DNA of 64,000 nt from Kibdelosporangium sp. MJ126-NF4 (GCF_000826545.1 NZ_CDME01000008.1:1532379-1596378), one strand, 5' to 3'; counted from the first letter of the stretch, positions 50,686-59,611 are shown. Made by a program: numbers and translations. Notes: generated by a model from the sequence alone, not told the origin.

Positions 50686-51428
50686 GCTGCTTCCTCCCGT
50701 GCTGCCTCGCGCATGCGGTTCAGGACCAGTTCGCCGAGCGGAGTGCGGTCGGCGCCGATCTGGTTGACGTCCCCGGCCAGCACGACTCGTCCTTTGTGGA
50801 GCAGGACAAGGTGGTCGCACACGCCTTCCAACTCCGCCAGCACGTGCGAGGACAGCAACACGGTGACGCCCTGCGTCCTGGCCTCGGTGATCAGCGCGCG
50901 CAGCACGGTCTCGCGGGCCAGCGGGTCCAGATCGGCCAGTGGCTCGTCGAGCAGCAGCAGGCTCGGACGCTTGCCCAGCGCCAGAGTCAGGGCGACCCGG
51001 GTGCGCTGACCGCCTGACAGGGTGCCCACCTTCGCGTCCGTCGGCACCGCCGCTTGCTCGATCAGGTAGTCGGCGTAGCCCTGGTCCCAAGTCGGGTTGG
51101 TCCGCGCCCCGAACGCCAGCGTCTCGGCCACGGTGAACTGCTGGTACAGCGGCTTCTGCTGGGCCAGGTAGGACACCGCGGGGTGCAGCCCCTTGCCTGT
51201 CGGACGGTCACCGAAGACGGTGATCGCACCGGCCGTCGGCCGCAGCAACCCGGTGATCAGCCCCATCAGCGTGCTCTTGCCCGCGCCGTTCGGGCCGACG
51301 AGGGCCACGATCCGGTTCCTCGGGATCACCAGGGACGTCTCCCGCAGCGCCCAGCCCCTGCGGTACTTCTTGCCCAAGCCCTCGGCAATGACCGGAAGCG
51401 CCTGCTCAGGCTGCCTTCCCAGGTTCAT
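50682..51428 (-). CDS. ABC transporter ATP-binding protein 1
   Basis: The 248-residue ATPase has Walker A VGPNGAGKSTLMGL, Q-loop YLAQQKPLYQQ, a canonical signature LSGGQRTRVALTLAL, Walker B LLLLDEPLADLDP and H-loop SSHVL. It is first in the operon ATPase 1 - permease - GntR - ATPase 2. All ABC motifs are intact, in contrast with ATPase 2. Confidence 0.94.
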   Translation of the reverse strand: MNLGRQPEQALPVIAEGLGKKYRRGWALRETSLVIPRNRIVALVGPNGAGKSTLMGLITGLLRPTAGAITVFGDRPTGKGLHPAVSYLAQQKPLYQQFTVAETLAFGARTNPTWDQGYADYLIEQAAVPTDAKVGTLSGGQRTRVALTLALGKRPSLLLLDEPLADLDPLARETVLRALITEARTQGVTVLLSSHVLAELEGVCDHLVLLHKGRVVLAGDVNQIGADRTPLGELVLNRMREAAREEAA

Positions 51429-51474
51429 GGCCGTCTCCTTCCTGCTCGTCGACGGCGATCAAGGTAACACCTTT

Positions 51475-51490
51475 CACTAGTTAAATAGTG
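51475..51490. promoter_or_regulatory. Probable GntR operator
   Basis: CACTA-n6-TAGTG forms an inverted repeat in the AT-rich sequence 47 bp upstream of the ABC operon start. Its size and position fit a YtrA-type GntR dimer site. Confidence 0.55.
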
Positions 51491-51723
51491 CACTGGCTGG
51501 TTCATGCCGCTGAGGCAACCTGACGGCGGGGTGTGCGTCCGTGGCGAGGACCTTCGCGGCCTGGGCGCGGCGCCGTGGCGGTGGCGTTCCGGTTACGAAA
51601 TAGCTCTCGGCGTCAAGCACTATCGGTGGGTTCCCTCTCGGCCGCTGATAGCACACCCGTGGCTTAGCGGCCATGCGAGAATGCGTGGGCAAGCACTATT
51701 GCCTGACGGTGGAGCCAGGTCCA

Positions 51724-54435
51724 ATGGACGCGTTTTCGCCCGCGGTACACCGGACGATCTTCGTTGTCGACGTGGAAGGGTTCGGGGCGCGGCGCCGGAT
51801 CAACCCGGACCAGGTTGCGATACGTGAAGGTCTTTATCGAGTGCTGCGGGAGGCGTTTGTCGCCGCCGGGATGCGCTGGGACGACTGCTATCGGGAGGAT
51901 CGCGGCGACGGGGTGCTTGTGCTGATTTCCCCGGAGGTGCCGAAGCAGGTCGTGGCTGCGCGGTTGCCCGGGCAGTTGAGCGCCGCACTGCGACGGCACA
52001 ACCGGGCCTGTGCCGAGGTTGTTCGCATTCGGCTGCGCGTCGCGGTTCATGCCGGGGAGGTGCATTTCGACGAGCACGGGGTGGTCGGCACGGCCATCAA
52101 TATGACATTTCGGTTGTTGGAGGCCGCTGCTCTGCGGTCTGCCCTGGCGGCCTCTCCTGGCGTGGTCGCGTTGATCGCCTCGGAGTGGTTCTTCGAAGAG
52201 GTCGTTCGGCACGACCCGGCGAGCGTTCCCGCCGCCTACCGTCGGGCCTGGGTGGCTGTGAAGGAAACGCACACCACGGCATGGGTCAGGCTGCCCGATC
52301 AGCCCACCCCACCCAACCGTGCGAACGAGGTGGCTCTGACCTGCGACTACGACGGGCGGATCGGTGATCTTCCGGCGGAGTTGACGAGTTTCGTCGGTCG
52401 TGCGGCGGAGGTCGCCGAGATCAAGCGGTTGTTGTCGCGGTCGCGGCTGGTGACGCTCACCGGTCCGGGTGGGGTGGGGAAGACCAGGATCGCGTTGCGT
52501 GTGGCAGCGGATCTGCGGAATTCGTATGCCGATGGGGTCTATCTGGTTGAACTGTCAGGGTTGCGGGACCCGGAGTTGTTGACGGATACGGTGGCGACTG
52601 CTTTGGGTCTGCCGGGGCAGACCGCCCGTCCGGCGATTGAAATCCTGGCCGACTACCTGAAGAACCGGCGAGTTCTGCTCGTCCTGGATACCTGCGAACA
52701 TATCATTGATCCGTGCGCTGCCCTGGCCAATGTTCTGCTGCGCGGCACCACCGATGTGGATGTTCTGATCACCAGTCGCCAGCCGCTTGACTCGGCGGGC
52801 GAACATGTCATCTCAATCCGGCCAATGCGAGTTCCCCCGGATGATGATGAGCCGTTTGGGCGCGCCTACGACGCGGTGACATTGTTCGCCGATCGGGCGG
52901 TCGTGGTGCAGCCGGACTTCGCCGTGACCGAGGACAATTGGCCTGTCGTCGCCGCAGTGTGCCGTCGGCTCGACGGTATTCCGTTGGCTATCGAACTCGC
53001 GGTGGTGCGGCTGCGGGTGTTTTCCGCGGAACAGATGGTGCCACTACTCGATGATCGGTTCCGGTTGCTCACCAGGAACCTGCGCACCGCACCGGAACGG
53101 CAGCAGACGCTGCGGACGGCGATCGACTGGAGCCATGAGCTCTGCGCGCCCGAGGAGCGGCTGCTGTGGGCCCGGTTGTCGGTGTTCGCCGGTGACTTCG
53201 ACTTGTCTGCCGCGCAACAGATCTGTGCGAGCGGCGAGCTCCCCGCTGATCAGCTTCTGGTGCACCTGGCCAACTTGGTGGACAAGTCCATTGTGATCCG
53301 AGTGGAAACCAATGTGGGGACGCGGTATCGGCTGTTGGACACCATCCGTGAGTACGGCCGCGAGCGGATGGTCGCACTCGGCGAAGAGCCTGAACTCCGT
53401 AGGCGGCACCGCGAGCTCTATCTGGCCATGGCACGGCGGTTCGACGAGGAGTGGCTGGGCTCGGGGCAGGTCGCGTGGATTCGGCGGCTGAACGCGGAGC
53501 GCCCGAATCTGCGGATGGCGATGGAGTTCTGCCTCGGCGAACCGGGTGCGGCGATGGTCGGGCTGACCATGGCGACCACGTTGTGGGGATACTGGCTGTG
53601 CTCGGCGCGACTGTCGGAGGGCCGCCACTGGTTCGATCGAGGGCTGCGACTCCTGCCTGAGCCGACGCCCACCCGGGCGCGGGCGTTGTGGCTGACCGGC
53701 TGGTTCGCGATCGCCCAGGGCGATCACCCGGCCGGTGAACCGTTGTTCGAGGAGTCCCGTGCGATCGCGATCCAGACCGGTGACGATTCCGCGCTCGCCT
53801 ACGCCATCCAGTACCTGGGTGGTGTCTACATGTTCCGGGGGGAAGCGGCACGCAGCCTGGTCATGTACGAGGACGCCCTGGCCCGGCTCCGTGTGCTGGA
53901 GGACCGTCCCGGCCTGGTGATCATCACGTTCCAGCTGGGCATGTGCCTGTTCCTCAACGGCCATCCCACGCGTGCCCTCGCGGCGTGCGATGAATCGCTC
54001 CGGCTCAACGGCGACAACGACGAACGTTGGTGCCGAGGCTGGGCTCTGTACATCAAGGGCCTCGTCTTCTGGATGCTGAGTGAATACCGCACCAGCGCCG
54101 AGATGATCTCGGCCTGTCTGCGCATGAAACATGAACTCGGTGACATCCAGGGCATCGCGCACTGCCTGGAAGTGCTCGGCTGGGGCGCCGCGCAGGAGGT
54201 CCGCCACCAGCGGGCAGCCTGGCTGATGGGCGCGGCGCACCCCCTGTGGCAGAAGATCGGACTGCCGCTGTTCGGTATGGAGATCCTGCGGGACCACCAC
54301 AACACAGCCGAAAGGCGAGCGCAGGAGGCACTCGGCCGGGACAGCTATGCGGAGATCTTCCAAGCCGGAACGAAGCTCGTAGTGGACCAGGCGGTGAACC
54401 TCGCACTCGGGGACGAGACCTTGAGCGACGGATGA
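51724..54435 (+). CDS. Cyclase-like / NB-ARC / TPR STAND protein
   Basis: The start is placed at the ATG at 51724 (GGAG 9 bp upstream), giving 903 residues; an ATG at 51673 is the alternative. Residues about 8-165 resemble a class III nucleotide-cyclase domain: FVVDVEGFG and EDRGDGVLVLI hold the two metal-binding Asp, and GVVGTAINMTFRLLEAA follows. An NB-ARC ATPase follows (about 210-480): P-loop GPGGVGKTRIAL, VLLVLDTCEH, ITSRQPL, GIPLAIELA. Then TPR-like repeats run to the end. There is no DNA-binding domain. It is probably a signal-processing NTPase; the cyclase domain may be degenerate. Confidence 0.88.
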   Translation: MDAFSPAVHRTIFVVDVEGFGARRRINPDQVAIREGLYRVLREAFVAAGMRWDDCYREDRGDGVLVLISPEVPKQVVAARLPGQLSAALRRHNRACAEVVRIRLRVAVHAGEVHFDEHGVVGTAINMTFRLLEAAALRSALAASPGVVALIASEWFFEEVVRHDPASVPAAYRRAWVAVKETHTTAWVRLPDQPTPPNRANEVALTCDYDGRIGDLPAELTSFVGRAAEVAEIKRLLSRSRLVTLTGPGGVGKTRIALRVAADLRNSYADGVYLVELSGLRDPELLTDTVATALGLPGQTARPAIEILADYLKNRRVLLVLDTCEHIIDPCAALANVLLRGTTDVDVLITSRQPLDSAGEHVISIRPMRVPPDDDEPFGRAYDAVTLFADRAVVVQPDFAVTEDNWPVVAAVCRRLDGIPLAIELAVVRLRVFSAEQMVPLLDDRFRLLTRNLRTAPERQQTLRTAIDWSHELCAPEERLLWARLSVFAGDFDLSAAQQICASGELPADQLLVHLANLVDKSIVIRVETNVGTRYRLLDTIREYGRERMVALGEEPELRRRHRELYLAMARRFDEEWLGSGQVAWIRRLNAERPNLRMAMEFCLGEPGAAMVGLTMATTLWGYWLCSARLSEGRHWFDRGLRLLPEPTPTRARALWLTGWFAIAQGDHPAGEPLFEESRAIAIQTGDDSALAYAIQYLGGVYMFRGEAARSLVMYEDALARLRVLEDRPGLVIITFQLGMCLFLNGHPTRALAACDESLRLNGDNDERWCRGWALYIKGLVFWMLSEYRTSAEMISACLRMKHELGDIQGIAHCLEVLGWGAAQEVRHQRAAWLMGAAHPLWQKIGLPLFGMEILRDHHNTAERRAQEALGRDSYAEIFQAGTKLVVDQAVNLALGDETLSDG

Positions 54436-54532
54436 ACCAGTCGGCCGGCGGGGTGGTCTTCGGTCAGTTCCTCGAGCTGCTGCAGCTCGTCCCAAGGCAA
54501 GAGGGCAAGAGGGCACGTGGGCAAGTGGCCTC

Positions 54533-54852
54533 GCGCGCATAGCGCATGGGTGTGGTTCGTGGTTGGTTTCCTCCCGTATGGCCTGGGCGAAGCCATACCA
54601 CGGCGTGTCGGGAGGTCGGCCTACGCAAACCAACCCACAGCGCAGGCGATACCGACCTCCCGGCACCGTGGTTTCCTCCGGCAGGACATACGGGAGGGAA
54701 CCGACCACGCCTCTCTACCACTGGACCCGGGAAATCACGTGAGCACAGCCAACCGGGTGGACAGACCACGGGTTGGTTCCCCTCTCGGAGGCCTGCCGTC
54801 CGGCGAGGACCTTCTTTTCTTGGCACAAAAGAAAAAGAGATGCCTCGCCGAG
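54533..54852 (+). repeat. Palindromic repeat copy 3
   Basis: It begins at the GCGCGCATAGCGCA motif and matches the reverse complement of 46936-47256 by eye at about 95%. It holds the two opposed CCTCCCGTATG arms (about 54571-54620 and 54645-54696) and the T-rich hairpin near 54780-54850. It is inverted relative to copy 2, 7.3 kb away. Confidence 0.8.
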
Positions 54853-54869
54853 CGGGCGGGCCCCACAGG

Positions 54870-55195
54870 CCCCTGTATGCCCGCGCTGGCCTCGCGTGGC
54901 GTCACGGGGGAGATTTCGACCTCGTCACCCACCCGCGCGTGCAGATGGATCCGGAGGTACTTGTCCATCGTGACACCGTTCGCCGCGTCGTCGACCGTGA
55001 CGACCGCCGCGCAGCTGTGCGGTCCATTGCGGACCACAACCACCTAGGCGGCGGCGTGACCGGTCTCGGGCAGTACGACCCGGTGGGTGGCATCGAGTTC
55101 GACTCGGTCCGGTTCGATGGCCAGTCCCGCGTGACGGACGTTAGGCCAGCGGCCCGGGACCGCTCCCGAGACGACAACTCCATGACCGCGTGCGG
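54870..55195 (-). pseudogene. Broken gene with Cdc48-N-like fragment
   Basis: On the minus strand a frame reads VVLPETGHAAA, meets an in-frame TAG (55046-55044), then continues as NGPHSCAAVVTVDDAANGVTMDKYLRIHLHARVGDEVEISPV. The latter strongly resembles the double-psi-barrel half of the Cdc48/VAT N-domain (ID-x2-LRxNAxVxxGDEVxV). The frame is then lost at the edge of repeat copy 3. No proper start is seen. I read it as a gene fragment interrupted by the stop and cut by the repeat. Confidence 0.4.
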
Positions 55196-55203
55196 TGGTC
55201 AGG

Positions 55204-56010
55204 TCACTGTCGTCCGGTGGTCGCGTCGATCAGCTCGTAGGCCAGGTCGAAGCGGACGCCGTCGGGATTGCTCAGTCCCTTTTCCTCGTACCAGGATTCG
55301 TCGGCCTCCGGGTGCGGGCCGCTGACTCCGACTCGGCCTTTGCCGTACGGGGCGACGACGACAGCGGCCGCTTTGTTGGTGTAGGTCGCCAGGACGGTGG
55401 CGTCGGCGCCGTCGTCCAGATGGAAGGCCGGGCCGTCCTGGAAGTACATGTGCCGCCGCTGGCCCCGCCAGTTCACCTCCACCACGGTGTCGCGGTCGTC
55501 GGGGACCTCGGAGCCGGGGGAACCGGCGTACCCGTCGGTGTCGCCGGGCAGCAGGTCGAAGCCCGGGTTGCGCCCGGCCAGATAGCCCCCGAAGCACAAC
55601 CCCAGGTAACTCCCGCCCGCGCGGACCCAGTCACGGACCACCTCGGCGGAACCGCGCAGGTCCCGCCAGGTTCGCTCCAGATCGGCGCCGCCGCCAGGCT
55701 GGACATACAGCTGTGCCTCGGCCAACGCGGCAGCGGTCAGGGCAATTCCGGTGCCAGGACCCACGTATTTCACCTCGAACGGCCGTGGCGCCCGACGCAG
55801 CAACTCGGCCACCGCCGGTGCACAATCGGTGCAGCCCTGTGGGCCGTTGTAGACCAGCGCGAGAGGCGGCTGGGTTTTCCGTTCGTCGGCCTTCGACTGG
55901 GTGGTGCAGCCGGTGGCCAGCAGGGCAGCGGCCGGAAGGACGCCGAGGAGCAGCCGACGCCGGTCCACAATGGTCGGTCGGGGATCGACGCTCGGGTCCG
56001 TACCGGGCAT
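55204..56010 (-). CDS. Lipoprotein with BPL_N / class I amidotransferase-like domain
   Basis: The protein has 268 residues from the ATG at 56010. A lipobox LLATGC (Cys near residue 33) predicts membrane anchoring after Tat/Sec export. The rest fits the biotin-protein-ligase N-terminal (BPL_N) fold: YNGPQGCTDCAPAVAELL, VQPGGGADLERTW and the nucleophile-elbow sequence GGSYLGLCFGGYLAG with Cys, then GRVGVSGPHPEAD. The enzymatic role is unknown; family members are often secreted. It is divergent from a TetR gene with a palindrome between them. Confidence 0.82.
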   Translation of the reverse strand: MPGTDPSVDPRPTIVDRRRLLLGVLPAAALLATGCTTQSKADERKTQPPLALVYNGPQGCTDCAPAVAELLRRAPRPFEVKYVGPGTGIALTAAALAEAQLYVQPGGGADLERTWRDLRGSAEVVRDWVRAGGSYLGLCFGGYLAGRNPGFDLLPGDTDGYAGSPGSEVPDDRDTVVEVNWRGQRRHMYFQDGPAFHLDDGADATVLATYTNKAAAVVVAPYGKGRVGVSGPHPEADESWYEEKGLSNPDGVRFDLAYELIDATTGRQ

Positions 56011-56043
56011 GGTTGCTCTCCTCTGTCCACGGTCGACAATAGC

Positions 56044-56056
56044 ACTAACGGTTAGT
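56044..56056. promoter_or_regulatory. Probable TetR operator
   Basis: ACTAACGGTTAGT is a perfect 6-bp inverted repeat around a central G, between the divergent lipoprotein and TetR genes (34 bp from the former, 43 bp from the latter). Confidence 0.6.
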
Positions 56057-56098
56057 ATTTCAAGGTTGCTCTGCCTTTGTATCTGGTAGTGTGTAGCG

Positions 56099-56698
56099 GT
56101 GACCGTGCCGCCTGGACGCCGTGAACGCAAGAAGGCCGCGACCCGCCAGCGGATCGCTGACACCGCCTTGCGGCTGTTCCTGGAGCGCGGGTATGACGCG
56201 GTGGGTATCCGTGACGTGGCCGCCGAGGCCGATGTGGCCGTGACCACGGTCTTCTCGCACTTCGCCTCGAAAGAGGCCCTGGTGTTCGAGCAGGACGAGG
56301 ACTTCGAGCAGCGCCTCACGCAGGCGGTCACCGGCCGGGCGCCACACGAACCACTCATTCCCGCGCTGCGCCACGAGATCCGCGCCATGGTGCGACACTG
56401 CGCGGCGCCCGGCGCCGCCCCGATCTGGCGCATGATCGACGAAACGCCCGCGTTGCGGGCATACGAGGAGTCGATGAGGCTGCGCCACGCGGAGTCACTG
56501 GCGACGGCCATTACCGCTGATGTTCACCTGTCACAGAACGCGACGGTCTGCCGGGCGATCGCGCGGTTCGTGATCGACGCCTTTTCAGTGGCCCGTGAGA
56601 CAGCCGATCCGGACGCCGCCGTGGACGAGATCTTCCGGATGATCGAGGCGGCGTGGGAGGTCGCTGCTCGCTCCCGAGCGGAACGGGAAACCGCGTGA
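56099..56698 (+). CDS. TetR-family regulator
   Basis: The 199-residue protein from a GTG has the TetR HTH at about 15-60 (RIADTALRLFLERGYDAVGIRDVAAEADVAVTTVFSHFASKEALVF). The C-terminal domain is of the common actinobacterial AcrR type (MftR-like, with EDFEQRL and ESMRLRHAESLA). It probably controls itself and the divergent lipoprotein through the 13-bp palindrome. Confidence 0.92.
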   Translation: MTVPPGRRERKKAATRQRIADTALRLFLERGYDAVGIRDVAAEADVAVTTVFSHFASKEALVFEQDEDFEQRLTQAVTGRAPHEPLIPALRHEIRAMVRHCAAPGAAPIWRMIDETPALRAYEESMRLRHAESLATAITADVHLSQNATVCRAIARFVIDAFSVARETADPDAAVDEIFRMIEAAWEVAARSRAERETA

Positions 56699-56923
56699 CA
56701 CGTCACCGGCTGAGCGAACCGGCAACCGGCAACCTGTGACCTGTCGCCGTCGGCGTCCACTCGGGTGTGTGACCTGAGATGACCACAGTGGACGGACATG
56801 GGCTGGTTGCTTCGTTGGGCGAGGCAATTTTTTGCCACCAGGTCTGATGGTTCTGGTGCAACCGGCTATGCCATCACGCGTCTTTGCCTATGAAGATCAC
56901 GGCGGACGAGGGGATGAACGGTT

Positions 56924-57775
56924 ATGCGTATCAGGTCGTTGAAGCTGGTCACGGTTGGTTTCGCGGTCGCCGCGGGTGCGTTGTTGTCGGCGTGTTCCGG
57001 TCAGGACGCGGCTGCTCCGTCTGACACGGTGAATGCCTCGACGAAGAACCAGGCGCAGCAGTTGCATGGCAATGCCGCGGCGAAGGACAAGGCGGGCAAG
57101 GACGTCAACTGCAGTGTGAACGGTGGCAAGGTGGGGCCGCACAAGGTCGATCTGATCGCCGTGGAGACCAAGTCCGGCATCGTGGGGTGTACCGAGGCGT
57201 TCACCGTGATCACCGAGTACTACAAGAACGCGGGCAAGTCCGAGGGGACTGGTCGGAACCTGAAGGTTCAGGGCTGGCAGTGCTCGGCGGACACCGGTGC
57301 GCAGGGGACCGGTTCGATCGGGTGTGACAAGGACGGCCTGTCGTTCCACACCAGTGCTGTCAGCTTGAGTCGGCAGGATGAGGGCACCGGTTCCGGTGGT
57401 GTGAAGGTGGACAAGCCTGCCCCGAAAACCGAGAAGCCAGCTCCGAAGCCGGACAAGCCCGCTGGTTCGCCTGCCGAGGACATCAACTGCAGCCAGCTCA
57501 CCGGGAGCAAGGTCGGCCTGGCCGGGGGCCCGGAGGTGGACGCGATCGCCATCGGCAACGTGAACGGCAACCCGGGCTGTGACATGACCTTCAACGTCCT
57601 CACCGAGTACTTCACCAAGGCCCCGCACGGCGAAGGCCCCGGTCAGCGGGTGCTGAACATCCAGGGCCGTTGGAGCTGCGCGAAGGCCGCCGAGCCCGAG
57701 GGCAGCCAGGGCGTCGTGTACTGCGGCCAGGACGGCCCTGACGGTCTGTCCATCGAGACCGCGCCAGCCAAGTAG
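56924..57775 (+). CDS. Lipoprotein with two related Cys-rich domains
   Basis: The 283-residue protein has a signal peptide with lipobox LLSAC. Two similar ~90-residue domains (about 58-150 and 187-281) each hold the order DVNCSVNGGKVG / DINCSQLTGSKVG, GCTEAFTVITEYY / GCDMTFNVLTEYF, then WQCS / WSCA and GCDKDGLSF / YCGQDGPDGLSI. Each has four Cys, suggesting two disulfides per domain. A Pro/Lys linker (PAPKTEKPAPKPDKP) joins them. Function is unknown; the two-domain surface layout suggests ligand or wall binding. A strong terminator follows. Confidence 0.85.
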   Translation: MRIRSLKLVTVGFAVAAGALLSACSGQDAAAPSDTVNASTKNQAQQLHGNAAAKDKAGKDVNCSVNGGKVGPHKVDLIAVETKSGIVGCTEAFTVITEYYKNAGKSEGTGRNLKVQGWQCSADTGAQGTGSIGCDKDGLSFHTSAVSLSRQDEGTGSGGVKVDKPAPKTEKPAPKPDKPAGSPAEDINCSQLTGSKVGLAGGPEVDAIAIGNVNGNPGCDMTFNVLTEYFTKAPHGEGPGQRVLNIQGRWSCAKAAEPEGSQGVVYCGQDGPDGLSIETAPAK

Positions 57776-57800
57776 GCCGCGGACCACGAAACGCGGACAG

Positions 57801-57845
57801 TCGCCGACGCAGGAGCGCGCATGGGCTCCTGCGTCGGCGATTTTC
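57801..57845 (+). terminator. Intrinsic terminator after the two-domain lipoprotein
   Basis: A perfect 16-bp stem (57801-57816 with 57825-57840; arm begins TCGCCGACGC) is followed by TTTTCGTTT. It is one of the strongest terminators in the window. Confidence 0.9.
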
Positions 57846-57969
57846 GTTTGCCGACAGTCCACATGGGCAGGTAACCACTATTGGATCCGGACCGCGACAA
57901 CACGATCGACTGCCTGGAAGTCATCTCTGAGCAGTATCTCGCTGCCGCACTCGCCCCACTGAGCAACGA

Positions 57970-58629
57970 TTACCCGCCGCGTCGAGCGATCCGTGCGCCC
58001 AGCAGGACCACGAGGTAGGTGAGGGTGCACGCGGCGGCAGCGGCAGGCCCCACCTCCAGGGATGTCACCAGAGTCGCGTGGTTGCGCAGGCCGCGGATGA
58101 CACCGCCGATGAAGCACAGGACGACCAGGACCTCCGCGACTACGACACCGAACCAGGCCTTGGCCACCGGACGCTTGTTCACGAAGACCGTGTGCAGCAT
58201 CGCAAGGCCAGCCGTGACTGCGCCCCAGTAGACGCCAGTGACGACGTGTGCGGCTCGACCGTCTGGCATGTCGGTCAACCCGGCGACCAGCAGCGCGAAC
58301 GGGGCGCGTACCCATACGCCGCTACCGACGTGTTCGCTGACGTCGACCGAGGCTGGCCCGTCCTTGGCGATCTTCTTCAACGTGCCTTTGAGGCTGAGCA
58401 AAGCCATCAGAGCGGAACCGACGAGAACGCCGGAGGTGCCTGCGATCAGGAAGTCCTTCGAGTCGACGTAGTGCGCCGAGCCAGTGGCGAACAGCACGAA
58501 ACGCAGAACCAGCAACAGGACGTACGTCACCGGGACAAGCACGATGAGCGCGACCACCGCGTTGTAGTACGCGTCGCCGAGCCATGTGTCACTACTGTCC
58601 GAGTTGCGCCGCTGTCCGCCTGCCGCCAT
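57970..58629 (-). CDS. Unknown polytopic membrane protein
   Basis: The start is placed at the ATG at 58629, after GAAGAGG, giving 219 residues. Five hydrophobic segments are visible (about 26-50, 63-82, 108-125, 150-172 and 185-210). It has no recognised domain; sequence elements include GVLVGSALMALLSLKGTLKKIAKDG between helices 2 and 3. It stands alone on the minus strand between a terminator and the SDR gene. Confidence 0.7.
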   Translation of the reverse strand: MAAGGQRRNSDSSDTWLGDAYYNAVVALIVLVPVTYVLLLVLRFVLFATGSAHYVDSKDFLIAGTSGVLVGSALMALLSLKGTLKKIAKDGPASVDVSEHVGSGVWVRAPFALLVAGLTDMPDGRAAHVVTGVYWGAVTAGLAMLHTVFVNKRPVAKAWFGVVVAEVLVVLCFIGGVIRGLRNHATLVTSLEVGPAAAAACTLTYLVVLLGARIARRGG

Positions 58630-58784
58630 GGCTGCCTCTTCGCCTGTCGCGCTCGCCAGGAGACTACGTGTCGGAGCGCGGCGCCATGCGCACAAGCAGA
58701 AAGTGGTGCTGAGTCGCAACTAATGTGTCTCGTCGTGGCCGCATGATCTACACGTCGGTCGTCACACCGGAGCATCTCGCTGAG

Positions 58785-59549
58785 TCAGAGTCGGCTGCCG
58801 CCGGAGACGTCCAGCAGGTGGCCGCTCACCCACCGCGCGTCATCGCATGCCAGGAACGCGACCACGTCGGCGATATCGGCCGGTTGGCCAATGCGGCCGA
58901 GCGCGGAAACCTCCTTGGCGAACGCCCATGCCTCGGGACCGCCCTGTAACACGGTGTTGCCGGTGGTCTCGACCAGTCCCGGTGCCACGGTGTTCACCGT
59001 GATGCCCCGCGCGCCAAGGGATTTCGCGAGGGCGAGGCCAAGGATGTCGATCGCGCCCTTGGTCATCGAGTACGCGATCCCTTCCGGGAAGGCGACCCTG
59101 GTCACGCCCGAGGAGATGTTGATGATCCGGCCGCCGTCGACCAACCGGGACAGCGCACGCTTGATGAGGAAGAACGGCGCCTTCACGTTCACCGCGAACA
59201 CCCGGTCGAAGTCCCGCTCGTCGATCTCGTCGATGGTGTACGGCGCCTGGGCCGCCGCGTTGTTGACCAGGATGTGCAGGTCGGTACCGGACTTGTGGTC
59301 CCGCAGTCCTTTGTCGAGTGCGGCGAGCAGCGTGTCGACGTCGCCGGGTATGCCGAGCTCGGCATGGACCGCGAAGGCGGTTCCGCCAGCCTCGGTGATC
59401 CCGTCGACCACCTCGGCAGCCGCCGACTCGGCCTTGTTGTAGTGCACGGCGACCAGCGCGCCGTCGGCGGCGAGGCGTTCGGCGATCGCCTTGCCGATGC
59501 CACTGCCCGCGCCGGTCACCAATGCCGTCTGACCAGTCAGCCTGCCCAC
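58785..59549 (-). CDS. Short-chain dehydrogenase/reductase
   Basis: The start is placed at the GTG at 59549 (AAGGGAG 8 bp upstream), giving 254 residues. It is a classical SDR: cofactor motif TGAGSGIGKAIAE, NNAA, catalytic Ser in INISSGV, YSMTK (Tyr and Lys of YxxxK), and a C-terminal DVSGG. The lack of an acidic residue at the end of strand 2 (VAVHYNKAES) suggests NADP preference. Substrate is unknown. Two mirror-image operators precede it, but no regulator gene is adjacent. Confidence 0.92.
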   Translation of the reverse strand: MGRLTGQTALVTGAGSGIGKAIAERLAADGALVAVHYNKAESAAAEVVDGITEAGGTAFAVHAELGIPGDVDTLLAALDKGLRDHKSGTDLHILVNNAAAQAPYTIDEIDERDFDRVFAVNVKAPFFLIKRALSRLVDGGRIINISSGVTRVAFPEGIAYSMTKGAIDILGLALAKSLGARGITVNTVAPGLVETTGNTVLQGGPEAWAFAKEVSALGRIGQPADIADVVAFLACDDARWVSGHLLDVSGGSRL

Positions 59550-59563
59550 CCGAACTCCCTTCG

Positions 59564-59577
59564 TAGTGATCGCTACA
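59564..59577. promoter_or_regulatory. SDR operator half 1
   Basis: TAGTGATCGCTACA is a near-palindrome 15 bp upstream of the SDR start codon and the exact reverse complement of the second site at 59598-59611. Confidence 0.6.
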
Positions 59578-59597
59578 AAAACGAGCGTAACAGATTC

Positions 59598-59611
59598 TGT
59601 AGCGATCACTA
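59598..59611. promoter_or_regulatory. SDR operator half 2
   Basis: TGTAGCGATCACTA mirrors site 1 exactly with 20 bp between them. Paired sites of this type are typical of TetR- or MarR-family operators. Confidence 0.6.

Noticed and set aside
54517..55325. Plus-strand frames across repeat copy 3
   Set aside because: They start inside the repeat, have no family match and run over the broken Cdc48-N-like fragment on the other strand.
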